A DNA stretch of 64,000 bases from Oscillospiraceae bacterium (GCA_031269595.1 JAISYX010000053.1:1-64000), one strand, 5' to 3'; positions 35,528 to 43,692 are shown, counted from the stretch's first letter. Notes: generated from the letters alone by a model not told the origin. Translations and numbers: made by a program.

Positions 35528-36121
35528 GTGCGAAGAGGGATGTACAGTAATTTGCCGGAATTTGATAATTGGCTCAGGGAGCTTGACGCATTTGAGCTGC
35601 TTGATTGGGAAAGGCTGCCCGATATAGAGCTGTATATGGATCAGGTTATCTCTTATATGGAACGTCAGGTTGCGGTTTTTAGGCTCACCTCTGAGGAAAA
35701 AATAGTGACCCCCTCCATGATAAACAACTATATCAAGGATGGTGTTGTGCCCAAAACAGTTAAAAAGAAGTATTCGAAGGAGCACCTTTCTATACTTAGC
35801 ATAGTTTGCACTCTAAAGCAGATTTTGCCTATACAGGATTTGCACAGGATGCTGGAATTTTTAATAAATGAGGGTGAAATTCCGCAGGTGTATCAGGAGT
35901 TTTGCGAGATGCAAAAGGAGTCGCTGGAATCTATGCGGGAGGAGCTTAACCAGCCCACACACCTTGAGAGCCAAAGCTCCCCACAGGAGATGGCTCTGCT
36001 GGCAATGCGCCTTGCCGTGGGGGCAAACTCCGCAAGGGTTGCCTCACAAAAAATAATAGCCTCACTTATGTTGGAATTTGGAGATAAAAAGGCCGAATTA
36101 GAGGCAAGAGGCAAGAAATAA
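35528..36121 (+). CDS. DUF1836 protein, MerR-like putative regulator
   Basis: The 197-residue protein matches DUF1836 (YbbK-like): TPSMINNYIKDGVVPKTVKKKYSKEHLSILSIVCTLKQ resembles a MerR-type winged helix-turn-helix. It probably binds DNA; its target is unknown. The start may be GTG at 35528 (GAGG 3-4 nt upstream) or ATG at 35540. The gene's last codons (ELEARGKK) lie within a heptamer array that continues past the stop, so the native C-terminus may have been altered by the repeat. It has its own promoter at 35474. Confidence 0.75.
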   Translation: MRRGMYSNLPEFDNWLRELDAFELLDWERLPDIELYMDQVISYMERQVAVFRLTSEEKIVTPSMINNYIKDGVVPKTVKKKYSKEHLSILSIVCTLKQILPIQDLHRMLEFLINEGEIPQVYQEFCEMQKESLESMREELNQPTHLESQSSPQEMALLAMRLAVGANSARVASQKIIASLMLEFGDKKAELEARGKK

Positions 36122-36136
36122 GAGGTAAGAATTTGC
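36107..36136. repeat. Tandem heptamer array (AGAGGCA type) across the DUF1836 stop
   Basis: Consecutive 7-mers AGAGGCA, AGAGGCA, AGAAATA, AGAGGTA, AGAATTT. The stop codon of the DUF1836 gene falls in the third unit. The reverse complement resembles the CTAGCCT-type arrays at 6964 and 41658. Confidence 0.65.
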
Positions 36137-36353
36137 CCAGTCGCAGCTCCCGCTATAAATTAAGTTTAAATTAATTTTTAATCAAAATTTGCATAGCAAA
36201 TCTGCCACAACTTTTCACTTTTCACCCTTCACTTTTCACTCTTCTCTGTCCTTTAGCTTCCTCGCAGAGGGAGACAGGGCTGCGATGAAAATTTAAGCTA
36301 CTTTTTAATCAAATTTACGTAGCAAATTCACCACAATTTTCAACTTTCAATTT
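36122..36353. repeat. AT-rich intergenic repeat mosaic
   Basis: No gene is seen. TTTTTAATCAAAATTTGCATAG-type sequence near 36175-36212 and its relative near 36303-36360 both match the left end of the 285 bp elements, followed by TTTTCAACTTTCAA-type runs. The stretch 36130-36170 (TTTGCCCAGTCGCAG, ATAAATTAAG) matches the flank of the second element copy near 41615-41660. Confidence 0.6.
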
Positions 36354-37241
36354 TCAATTTAAAAAAGCTTTGTGCTTAAACCAAAAATACAACACTACCC
36401 CTGCGGGGATAGCCATTAAAGTTAACAGCTTTTTTGGCGATTCTTGCAGGAATTTTTTATTTTTTAATATAATACTGCTTACAACATACTGTGCGCAGTC
36501 TATAAATCTGCGCTTGAAGCTAAGACTGTTACACATGCACATTTTGCGGTATTCGGCAAAGCCCCTTGGGCTTTGAAAATACTGCCTTACTATGGTGTTA
36601 GACGAGCCCTCCGCCTGATATTCCACATTGCAGACAATCTTATTCATAGCCAACAAGGGTGCTTGCAAATCTGCAAGGCGGTATTTATAGCTCAGAGGCA
36701 CAAGCCTTTCGCCCTCAAATTCGGGGTATGGAGGCAAGGATTTTATCAGCTCTGTGCGGTAGATGAGCTTTTTATCACCCTTGATTTTGTATTTATGCTC
36801 AAGCTCCATCATGGTGGCCTTTGTGCCGTCCTTGGGCAGCATGTCCCCCAGAACCTTGCCCTCAAAATCGGCGTCCAGAGCCACTATTCCTGCACAGGAG
36901 CTGTCTCCGTGAGCCTGCCAAAAGGCTAGGATATTCTCTACTGCATCGGGGGGCATAATATCATCGGAATCTATGCACACATTCAGCTCTGTTGTAAGCT
37001 TTTCATAGGCCAGATTATGGGCTGTGTGCATACCTCCGTTTGGCTTGTAATAGTACTCAATTGAAAGGCTTGCAGCCCTTATCCATTCACATACAAGCTC
37101 TGCTGTGTTATCTGCTGAGCCATCGTCTATAATAACCCACTTAAAAGCCTTGCAGCTTTGCCCACAAAGGCTTTTATAGGTGCGTGTGAGCAGCTCCGCT
37201 CTGTTGTAGGTGGGGGTAAAGATAGTTAATTTACAATGCAT
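36354..37241 (-). CDS. Family 2 glycosyltransferase
   Basis: The 296-residue protein from the ATG at 37241 (AGAGG 8 nt upstream) has the GT-A fold motifs LTIFTPTYNRAELL, VIIDDGSADNT, YYYKPNGGMHTAHN and a DxD-type VCIDSDDIMPPDA. It would transfer a sugar from a nucleotide-sugar to an acceptor, likely a surface glycan. A C-terminal hydrophobic stretch (LLTLMAIPAGVVLYFWF) suggests membrane association. A longer frame reaching 37322 runs into the palindrome at 37262 and is rejected. It has no partner glycan genes nearby. Confidence 0.88.
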   Translation of the reverse strand: MHCKLTIFTPTYNRAELLTRTYKSLCGQSCKAFKWVIIDDGSADNTAELVCEWIRAASLSIEYYYKPNGGMHTAHNLAYEKLTTELNVCIDSDDIMPPDAVENILAFWQAHGDSSCAGIVALDADFEGKVLGDMLPKDGTKATMMELEHKYKIKGDKKLIYRTELIKSLPPYPEFEGERLVPLSYKYRLADLQAPLLAMNKIVCNVEYQAEGSSNTIVRQYFQSPRGFAEYRKMCMCNSLSFKRRFIDCAQYVVSSIILKNKKFLQESPKKLLTLMAIPAGVVLYFWFKHKAFLN

Positions 37242-37261
37242 AATGAGTACCTCTAAACGTT

Positions 37262-37338
37262 GTAGGGACAGACCTGCGTGTCTGTCCGGATTGCCGTAAA
37301 ATTCCCGCATTTGGGCAGACACGTAGGTCTGTCCCTAC
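37262..37338. repeat. GTAGGGA palindromic element, CAGACC-stem type
   Basis: Palindrome from GTAGGGACAGACCTGCGTG to CACGTAGGTCTGTCCCTAC. The first outer arm has G-to-A and the last has C-to-T relative to other copies, so the pair is compensated (GGGACAG with CTGTCCC). It lies between prmA and the glycosyltransferase. Confidence 0.85.
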
Positions 37339-37349
37339 AGAGCAAGCGA

Positions 37350-38282
37350 TTATTCACAATCAACCTTGGAGACAATGCACACCCAGCCTGCGTCCTCTTT
37401 TCGTTCAAGCACCTCAAATCCGCTTTGCTCAAGGGCTGCGAGCACCTCCGCCTCACGGGTATCAATAATGCCTGAGGTGATAAACACCGCATTCTTGCTC
37501 ATAAAGCCTGCAACCTGCGGCGTGAAGTAGATTATCACATCTGCAACTATGTTGGCCACAACCACATCAAAGCGGCCGCTCACCTTCTCGGTTAGATTCC
37601 CATGCACAAAGCGGCACTGCTCCTGTGAAAAGCCGTTTAATGCGGCGTTTTCGTTGGCTGTGCGCACTGCCACGGCGTCAATATCCACGCCTGTTGCGGC
37701 CTTTGCGCCCAGCAGCAGTGCGGCAATTGAGAGTATCCCGCTGCCGCTGCCCACGTCCAGAACCTCTGCGCCCTTGTGGGTGTGGTTTTCGAGAGCCTCC
37801 ATGCATAGCTTGGTTGTGGCGTGCCCGCCTGTACCAAAGGCCATGCCCGGGTCTATGCGCAGGATAGCTCTGCCCTGATTGGGTGCATCCTCAATCCAGG
37901 TGGGCTGGATAAGCAGCTTTTCGCCTATGTTGATAGGCTTAAAATAGCTCTTCCAGTTGTTCGCCCAATCCTCCTGATTGATGCCCTTAAGCTCCAGCTC
38001 AAAGGGGATACCCACGGTCTCATAACGCTCCTTGAGGAAGGAGACCGCCTCGGCGGGGTTCTCCTCTGAGTTGATGTAGATATGCACCAAGCCCTTGCTT
38101 CTGTCCTTTGCAATAAGCTCCTCATCAATTAAATCAATGTGAGCTATCTCCATTGTCTCGGCCTCCAAGTTGGAGTAATCCTCAATATAGATGCCGTAGG
38201 GAACGGCCATGTTGGCTATATCTGCGGCGGTTTCAATGTTTTTGATGTTTACTGTTATTATAATTTCTGTCCATTCAGTCAT
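37350..38282 (-). CDS. prmA: Ribosomal protein L11 methyltransferase
   Basis: PrmA trimethylates ribosomal protein L11. From the ATG at 38282 it has 310 residues, with an N-terminal substrate-recognition region (TEWTEIIITVNIKNIETAADI) and a SAM-dependent methyltransferase domain: RIDPGMAFGTGGHATTKLC, LDVGSGSGILSIAALLLGA and VVANIVADVI (Asn-Ile-x-Ala substrate motif). An upstream frame reaching 38396 runs through the antitoxin gene in another frame and is rejected. The start overlaps the end of the antitoxin gene by 8 bp. Confidence 0.93.
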   Translation of the reverse strand: MTEWTEIIITVNIKNIETAADIANMAVPYGIYIEDYSNLEAETMEIAHIDLIDEELIAKDRSKGLVHIYINSEENPAEAVSFLKERYETVGIPFELELKGINQEDWANNWKSYFKPINIGEKLLIQPTWIEDAPNQGRAILRIDPGMAFGTGGHATTKLCMEALENHTHKGAEVLDVGSGSGILSIAALLLGAKAATGVDIDAVAVRTANENAALNGFSQEQCRFVHGNLTEKVSGRFDVVVANIVADVIIYFTPQVAGFMSKNAVFITSGIIDTREAEVLAALEQSGFEVLERKEDAGWVCIVSKVDCE

Positions 38283-38580
38283 TGGTTTTCCCCTTTGCAA
38301 TAGCAGGCTCACGAAATTCAATGTGAAGTTCCAAGCCAAGGCCTTGTGCAATACGGGTAAGAAAGTCCACAGACGGATTATAATTTCCACTTTCAAGGCG
38401 ACTAATATTGCTGCGCTGAATTCCCGTGCGCTCTGCCAATGCCTCTTGCGTTAAACCTTGCTCATTTCTTGCACAGATAACCTGCGCAACTATTTCATAG
38501 TGAGGGCGCAGAGCCTCATATTCTTCCACAAATTCAGGATTATCCATAAACTTTTCAAAAACTTGTGCATGTGTTCTCAT
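38275..38580 (-). CDS. higA: HigA-type antitoxin, XRE helix-turn-helix
   Basis: The 101-residue protein has a Cro/CI HTH: VICARNEQGLTQEALAERTG, then IQRSNISRLESGNYNPSVDFL. Such proteins neutralise their partner toxin and repress the operon. The start overlaps the toxin stop by 4 bp (ATGA), the toxin-first order typical of higBA. The stop overlaps the start of prmA by 8 bp. The palindrome in the promoter at 38964-38987 is a likely operator. Confidence 0.88.
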   Translation of the reverse strand: MRTHAQVFEKFMDNPEFVEEYEALRPHYEIVAQVICARNEQGLTQEALAERTGIQRSNISRLESGNYNPSVDFLTRIAQGLGLELHIEFREPAIAKGKTND

Positions 38581-38945
38581 TGCTCATTCCTCCTTAAATA
38601 ATCGTTCATATTTTTAAGTGCCATATCTAATTCTCCTGATGGTGTCTTTTGGCTCTTCTTTACAAAGCCGTGTAATAGTACAATTTGTTTTCCAATGGGC
38701 AAAAAATAGAATATTCTTGAAATATCACTCGCAAATTGAATGCGCAACTCGGAAAGCCCTTTATATTTTTCCCCTGAAATTTTCCGCACGTACGGCATTG
38801 TAAGTGCTGTGCCAAACTGTTCAAGCATGTCAATCTCCCACTTCGTCTTTGCCGCTTGTTTCACTGTAAGAGTGTTGATAAAGTCTTCCACAGGAACACT
38901 ACCATCTGCTTTCTCATAGTATATGATTTCCCAAGAGCTGTTCAT
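38577..38945 (-). CDS. higB: HigB/Gp49-type toxin, RelE superfamily
   Basis: The 122-residue protein matches the phage-derived Gp49-like HigB family: YYEKADGSVPVEDFINTL, LTMPYVRKISGEKYKGLSELRIQ, SRIFYFLPIGKQIVLLHGFVKKSQKTP. Members cleave mRNA on the ribosome. Start ATG with AAAGGAG about 8 nt upstream. It forms a bicistronic unit with the antitoxin, located directly upstream of prmA. Confidence 0.88.
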   Translation of the reverse strand: MNSSWEIIYYEKADGSVPVEDFINTLTVKQAAKTKWEIDMLEQFGTALTMPYVRKISGEKYKGLSELRIQFASDISRIFYFLPIGKQIVLLHGFVKKSQKTPSGELDMALKNMNDYLRRNEQ

Positions 38946-38963
38946 TAATATACTCCTTTATAT

Positions 38964-38993
38964 TATTGTATCTTATAGGATACAATATGTCAA
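38964..38993 (-). promoter_or_regulatory. Promoter and palindromic operator of higBA
   Basis: On the minus strand TTGACA (38993-38988), 17 bp spacer and TACAAT (38970-38965). Spanning the spacer and -10 box is a perfect 9-bp inverted repeat TATTGTATC/GATACAATA (38964-38972 and 38979-38987) around six bases. It is ideally placed for repression by HigA. The -35 box touches the stop codon of the next upstream gene. Confidence 0.8.
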
Positions 38994-39808
38994 TCATTTT
39001 GTTGCACCCCTTCAATACCAGCCAGTAACTCTCTTGCCTCTGTTACTGCATATAGTCTGTTGCCGTTATTTATTACATACCTAAGAGCAGGCAGTGCCTC
39101 CTGGGGCTTGTTTTGGGCTATTAAGAGCCTTGATTTAAGCAGATTCAGATCAACTAAAGATCGCACTCCAAAGTTACTGTCGTTGATTGAATCTACAAGA
39201 ACACTTGCTTCACCAATTTGTTGTGTATAGATTTTATATGTTGCAAAGTTCAAATTATAGACGATTAAACAAGAACTTTTTACATGCGGGCTTAGCTTTA
39301 ACGAAAGTAGCTGATCTGCTTTATTAAAACACAATGCAGCACTTGAATAATCACCAGTTTCTGTATACAGAGCTGCTAAATCAATGCAGTAAGCTATCTG
39401 TGTTGGTATTGGTGTCCTCTTTGCTTCAAGATTGTTTTTGCAGGCAATTTCTAGGGCTTCGGCATACTGGCCTGTTAAAGCTAAGGCAATCCCTTTATAT
39501 TGCTGTAATACAGTAACAAATGATTTTAATCGCACATATGTTAATTGTTCATTTACAGTTTCAAGCAAAGGATATGGGTCACAGTTAGCATCCAACTTTT
39601 TAATTGCCTTATCAATTGCTTTTTTAGGAAAATAAATTAAAAAAATTAATGAGGTAGGAAATATTAACAGAAAGTATACAACATAAAAAGAAAAGTCAAA
39701 AAGAGCCCCTAACAGCAACGAAATTATTATAGGAATCCAAAATATTATATTATAAGCAATGGTTATATACCACCTGTGCTTTGCACTCCACCTATAAAAT
39801 TTATCCAT
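38990..39808 (-). CDS. Membrane protein with TPR-like repeats
   Basis: This 272-residue protein has two closely spaced membrane segments (about 14-36 and 41-61), then helical pairs with TPR character (GIALALTGQYAEALEIACKNN, LAALYTETGDYSSAALCFNKA, SRLLIAQNKPQEALPAL). TPRs usually mediate protein contacts; here they would face the cytoplasm. No function is known. It is AT-richer than its neighbours. The start is ATG at 39808, 2 bp after the GNAT-LarE stop. Its stop overlaps the higBA promoter. Confidence 0.6.
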   Translation of the reverse strand: MDKFYRWSAKHRWYITIAYNIIFWIPIIISLLLGALFDFSFYVVYFLLIFPTSLIFLIYFPKKAIDKAIKKLDANCDPYPLLETVNEQLTYVRLKSFVTVLQQYKGIALALTGQYAEALEIACKNNLEAKRTPIPTQIAYCIDLAALYTETGDYSSAALCFNKADQLLSLKLSPHVKSSCLIVYNLNFATYKIYTQQIGEASVLVDSINDSNFGVRSLVDLNLLKSRLLIAQNKPQEALPALRYVINNGNRLYAVTEARELLAGIEGVQQND

Positions 39809-39810
39809 CT

Positions 39811-41100
39811 TTACACCCTCCCAATAGTTTCATTCATGCTGCCTGTGCGGTAGCCCTTTAAGTCCAGTGTGACATACTCAAAGCCCAGAGCCTTAAACTC
39901 CTCATGCACCTGCCCGCTGTGCTGCTGCATAAGCTTTAGTGCCTCCTCAGGCTTTAGCTCTATTCTTGCCAGCTTGCCGTGGATACGCACCCTAACCTGA
40001 GTGCAGCCTAAATCCAGCAGTAGCTGCTCCGCTTCCTCCACCATTTTTAGCTTTTCCCGTGTAATCTCCTCACCGTAAACAAAGCGGGAGGAGAGACAGG
40101 CAAAGGACTGCTTCTTCCATGTGGACAAGCCCAGATGCCTTGAAAGCGCACGAATATCATCCTTGCTCAGTCCGCATTCACGCAATGGGCTTTTAACTCC
40201 CTGCTCCTTAACCGCCTGCATTCCCGGGCGGTAGTCGCCTGTATCGTCTGTGTTGGAGCCCTCCAGCACGTTGGCTATGTTATTTTTACTTGCTATGCTC
40301 CATATCTTGCAAAACAGCTCATTTTTGCATAGATAGCAACGGTTAAGGGGATTCTTCGCAAAGCCGTCTATATCCAGCTCCTCAGAATCGCAGACTATGT
40401 GCCTTATGCCCTCGCTCTCGCAAAACTTAATTGCAAAGTTAAGCTCCCTTTGCGGGAAGGATTCTGAGCGTGCGGTAATGGCTATGGCCTGCTCCCCCAG
40501 AGCGTCATGTGCGGCCTTTAACAGGAAGGTGGAATCCACGCCGCCGGAAAAGGCCACGGCGGCACTGCCCAAGCCCTTGATATAGGCGGTAAGTGCCTCC
40601 AGCTTTGCCAGCTGAGCCTCGCTCACCTGGGAATAGGCAAGCTCGTATTCCATGGGGATAAAGCGGATACCGTCACGCAGCTGCTCCGTATCTGTTGGAG
40701 CAAAGCCCAGCCGCTCATAGGCACCGCTGCCATACAGTGAGGCGTTAACTGTGACCCTCTCCACGCCGCCTAATTCCAGCAGATAGGCCTTAAGCTCCGC
40801 AAACAGAGCTTTCATTATGCCTCTTCTGTGATATTCTTTTTTAATAAAAAATAGATTGATGTGCCCTCTTGGCTCGGCGGCCAGAACCCCCGCCAACACT
40901 CCCTCTTCAAAAAAGCCCCAAATGAGCATTGCGCCGCTCTCTATGCGCCCGCACAGAGAATTCACAGCGATAAAATCGTTGAAGGTTTTGACACCCTCGG
41001 GGGCATAGGCAGGAGCTACGAACTCCGCAAAAACCTCCCAGACAAGGCGTGCGGCGGCGGGTGCTTCTGTTGTAGTTAAAAGCTTGATTTTATTATTCAT
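39811..41100 (-). CDS. larE: Fusion of GNAT acetyltransferase and LarE-type sulfur transferase
   Basis: Residues 1-150 form a GNAT domain (INLFFIKKEYHRRGIMKAL acetyl-CoA region, YGSGAYERLGF). Residues about 165-429 match LarE, an ATP-dependent sulfur transferase that makes the nickel-pincer cofactor of lactate racemase and related enzymes. Its PP-loop is SGGVDS (185-190). Cysteines at 255 and 258 (NRCYLC) and 335 (FACLSSR) are visible; single-Cys LarE donates its own sulfur, whereas multi-Cys forms are reported to hold an iron-sulfur cluster. The fused acetyltransferase is unexpected. larB and larC are not in the window. Confidence 0.85.
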   Translation of the reverse strand: MNNKIKLLTTTEAPAAARLVWEVFAEFVAPAYAPEGVKTFNDFIAVNSLCGRIESGAMLIWGFFEEGVLAGVLAAEPRGHINLFFIKKEYHRRGIMKALFAELKAYLLELGGVERVTVNASLYGSGAYERLGFAPTDTEQLRDGIRFIPMEYELAYSQVSEAQLAKLEALTAYIKGLGSAAVAFSGGVDSTFLLKAAHDALGEQAIAITARSESFPQRELNFAIKFCESEGIRHIVCDSEELDIDGFAKNPLNRCYLCKNELFCKIWSIASKNNIANVLEGSNTDDTGDYRPGMQAVKEQGVKSPLRECGLSKDDIRALSRHLGLSTWKKQSFACLSSRFVYGEEITREKLKMVEEAEQLLLDLGCTQVRVRIHGKLARIELKPEEALKLMQQHSGQVHEEFKALGFEYVTLDLKGYRTGSMNETIGRV

Positions 41101-41158
41101 AGGCTGTTGCCCTTCTTTCTTTGGGTTGGTGCTCTTAAGGTTTTAGGCTTTGCATGTT

Positions 41159-41230
41159 GTAGGGGGCATGGCTTGCCTGACCCGTTTTATCCTAGCTCAT
41201 ACCTTGGGTCAGGCAAGCCGTGACCCCTAC
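41159..41230. repeat. GTAGGGG palindromic element, GGCTTGCC-stem type
   Basis: Starts GTAGGGGGCATGGCTTGCC and ends GGCAAGCCGTGACCCCTAC; nearly the same as 13331-13402 with the same loop start CCGTTTTATCCTAGC. Confidence 0.85.
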
Positions 41231-41263
41231 GAAATGTGTGCATTTTTTGATTTTACAAGATAT

Positions 41264-41295
41264 TAGGGGCACGGTGTGGTGTGCCGTGCCCCTAT
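41264..41295. repeat. Short TAGGGG palindrome
   Basis: TAGGGGCACGG with a short GT-rich loop and CCGTGCCCCTA, directly after the previous palindrome. It may be a shortened family member. Confidence 0.7.
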
Positions 41296-41325
41296 CAGTT
41301 TTTTGAGATACCTAATTCAGAGTTA

Positions 41326-41609
41326 TATTATTACACAAAGGCACGCAGTGCTAACCTCTAATCGTAACAATGTTCTCTCAGGCATCGGCAATTTATTGCC
41401 GCTAATGCCGTGAGGTTATTATAGCATATTCCCTCATAAAAGTCAAATTTTGCGTGATTTTAGGCGAAGTTTTACGGGCTGAAAATGGCTAAGATATGGG
41501 CTTTGCGGGCGAGGTGATATGTTAATAAGAAGTTTACATATGTGTAATTTAAAGTTGAAAATTGAAAGTTGAAAATTGTGGTGGATTTGCTGCGCAAATT
41601 TTGATTAAA
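41326..41609 (-). repeat. About 285 bp dispersed element, copy 2, with promoter and hairpin RNA
   Basis: Reverse complement of 6464-6751 with small differences throughout. On the minus strand the promoter is TTGACT (41446-41441), 17 bp, TATAAT (41423-41418). The transcript would begin with the same hairpin (41409-41381), then GAGAGAACATTGTTACG and a second hairpin GCAC/GTGC. Differences in the spacer, while boxes and hairpin are kept, suggest selection or recent common origin. Confidence 0.8.
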
Positions 41610-41657
41610 AAGTAGTTTAAGCTTAATTTATGGCAGGAACTGCAACTGGGCAATTTC

Positions 41658-41690
41658 TAGCTTCTGGCCTCTAGCCTCTTGCTTCTAGTA
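41658..41690. repeat. Tandem heptamer array (CTAGCTT/CTGGCCT type)
   Basis: Consecutive 7-mers CTAGCTT, CTGGCCT, CTAGCCT, CTTGCTT, then CTAGTAG merging with the next palindrome. It is the same array type as 6964-7000. Confidence 0.75.
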
Positions 41691-41766
41691 GGGGATGATG
41701 TCCACATCATCCCGTGAACACCTGCGGATTTCGGGAAAACGGGACGATGTGGACATCGTCCCCTAC
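41688..41766. repeat. GTAGGGG palindromic element, GATGTC-stem type
   Basis: Starts GTAGGGGATGATGTCCAC and ends GTGGACATCGTCCCCTAC; nearly identical to 6355-6433. Together with the three features before it, it fills the 41101-41832 gap, which holds no gene I can support. Confidence 0.85.
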
Positions 41767-41832
41767 TACTCTGTAAGGTCTAAATCTTTATGTTTTGTAG
41801 GTGGCATGTGCATTTTTTGATTTTACAATATA

Positions 41833-42717
41833 CTAGTACTGATCTTCAAACTTGCTTTGAAAGGCATAGAAGTTTTGGGCTATAACAGGCGCATAAAAGC
41901 GTTGTTTGCCGTATTTTATAAGCAGCTTACCACTTAAAGACCTTTTTACCTTTACATCCTTATATGGTATTTCATATGTCCTGCCAAAGGCTGTTCTGTA
42001 CAAAAATGTATGCTCACGCAGCTCTATTTCAAAGTTGATTACTCTTACTATAACACCTATACAGAATATCATAAATGCAAGAATTACAGACATTATAATG
42101 GCATAATCCAAAAGCTCGCCTTCTTCTACAAAGTTTACATCGGTTATCATGTTGTAAAGGATAATCCCCAACAATGCAATGCAGACTGCACCTCCAAAGG
42201 CACTAAGCCATGCTATTGCCTTATGTATCCTTACAAAATAGTTTGTGTTCTTGTTGTTCTTTATAAGTTCATACAGCTTTTCTCCGTGTACAGAGTACCG
42301 TGTAATTGAAAATCTTTTATTATTGCAAGCCAATAGCATTATCCAGTGATTCCAATGCTCGACGTAAATATCTTTTATGGGGAACCTATGCTTTTTGCCA
42401 AATTCACCCCTATAGTTGAGGTATTCGCCGTCTATTTCTATTTTATAATTAAGGTAAATAGCACACAACATAATTCCCAGAAGAGAGAAAGCCCAAGCAA
42501 ATATGGACATAAAAAGCTCCTCCTCTGTTGCATTAATAGTATTAACAAAGGCAACAACGCAACATAACATGGTATTTGCAACACCAAACCAATAAATCCA
42601 TCGGGCATACCTAACAACATTAGGTTTAACCTTTATAGCAAAGCAAATACCCAAAATAATAAGCACTGAGTTAACAACAACGCTTACCCAAATAATAACA
42701 GTTTGCAGCATAGACAT
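41833..42717 (-). CDS. Membrane protein, paralogue 1 of 3 (DUF6560-like)
   Basis: This 294-residue protein has three N-terminal membrane segments and a soluble motif block (YKIEIDGEYLNYRGEFGKKHRFPIKDIYVE). Two more membrane segments follow (about 165-235), then a second copy of the block (INFEIELREHTFLYRTAFGRTYEIPYKDVKVKR) and a final FYAPVIAQNFYAF. The internal duplication of a small PH-like strand motif is clear. The function is unknown; DUF6560 is a resemblance only. ATG with GGAGGTG about 9 nt upstream. Same strand as its two paralogues upstream. Confidence 0.65.
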   Translation of the reverse strand: MSMLQTVIIWVSVVVNSVLIILGICFAIKVKPNVVRYARWIYWFGVANTMLCCVVAFVNTINATEEELFMSIFAWAFSLLGIMLCAIYLNYKIEIDGEYLNYRGEFGKKHRFPIKDIYVEHWNHWIMLLACNNKRFSITRYSVHGEKLYELIKNNKNTNYFVRIHKAIAWLSAFGGAVCIALLGIILYNMITDVNFVEEGELLDYAIIMSVILAFMIFCIGVIVRVINFEIELREHTFLYRTAFGRTYEIPYKDVKVKRSLSGKLLIKYGKQRFYAPVIAQNFYAFQSKFEDQY

Positions 42718-42789
42718 AACAGTACACCTCCGTAGTTAATTCGTAATTAGGCTGTTTGTGCGCATTTTCTCAACAGTTAGAGCCTAATA

Positions 42790-43692
42790 TTATCCATCGG
42801 ATATAGCCTCTCTTTTTTTCTCTTGTTCCTCTTTAACTTTCGCAAGCTTTATATAAAACACTTGAAAGTTCTTTGCCTCTGTTAGTGCATAAAAGCGTTT
42901 TTGGCCGTATTTAAACACAAAATTGCCGTTTATCACCCTTTTTATCTCTATCTCTTCATATGGTATTTCATATTCATTTGCAAAGGCTGTGCGGTATATA
43001 ATGGTATGCTCACGCAATTCTATTTTGAGGTTAATTGAACGTATAGAAAGGCACAACACGTTCAAAACAACAAGAGCAACCATTGCGTAAACTATAATAT
43101 CATACAAACCGAATCCCTGCATTTGCGTAAGAAAGAACCACGAGACAAACCATATAGAAAGAGCACTCATCACAAGAAAAAACAATTTATACCATATGGA
43201 GAATTTAACAATATTACGTGGAAAAGGGCACTCATTGTTTTCAACAAGTTCAATTAACTTTTTTGTTTTATCTGAATTCACTATAGGGATACGCCTTTTG
43301 CCGCAGGCTAACCTAGTCCCACCGTAGACGTAACGGTCAATATAAACATCTTTTATAGGGAATCTATATTTTATTCCAAATTGATTGCGGTAGTTGAGGT
43401 ATTCGCCGTCAATTTCTATTTTGTAGTTAAAGTGCATAACGCACAAAAATATGCCCACTACAGAAAATAAAAGAAGCGGAATAGCAAATATCCGTTCATA
43501 GTCTTCACCCGCAAATGCCAACAAAATCGCCATAGCACATATTGCGAACGTACACACTACACCTAGCCAATACACAACCTTTGTATTCCTTATAACATTA
43601 GCCCCTTCATCCCCTTTTGCCTTTATGCCTATTATTATAAGCACCAAAAGCATTGCAACACTTATTGCAGTAACCAAAATTTGTATAAGCAT
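42790..43692 (-). CDS. Membrane protein, paralogue 2 of 3 (DUF6560-like)
   Basis: About 300 residues from the ATG at 43692, which has AGGAGAG about 7 nt upstream; a longer frame to 43779 overlaps the next gene and lacks a site. It has the same layout as paralogue 1: YKIEIDGEYLNYRNQFGIKYRFPIKDVYID, then two membrane segments, then IELREHTIIYRTAFANEYEIPYEEIEIKR and RFYALTEAKNFQVFYIKL. It differs by a charged C-terminal tail. Confidence 0.65.
   Translation of the reverse strand: MLIQILVTAISVAMLLVLIIIGIKAKGDEGANVIRNTKVVYWLGVVCTFAICAMAILLAFAGEDYERIFAIPLLLFSVVGIFLCVMHFNYKIEIDGEYLNYRNQFGIKYRFPIKDVYIDRYVYGGTRLACGKRRIPIVNSDKTKKLIELVENNECPFPRNIVKFSIWYKLFFLVMSALSIWFVSWFFLTQMQGFGLYDIIVYAMVALVVLNVLCLSIRSINLKIELREHTIIYRTAFANEYEIPYEEIEIKRVINGNFVFKYGQKRFYALTEAKNFQVFYIKLAKVKEEQEKKREAISDG

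Noticed and set aside
37242-37322. Upstream extension of the glycosyltransferase frame
   Set aside because: It runs into the palindrome at 37262-37338; the ATG at 37241 has an AGAGG site at correct spacing.
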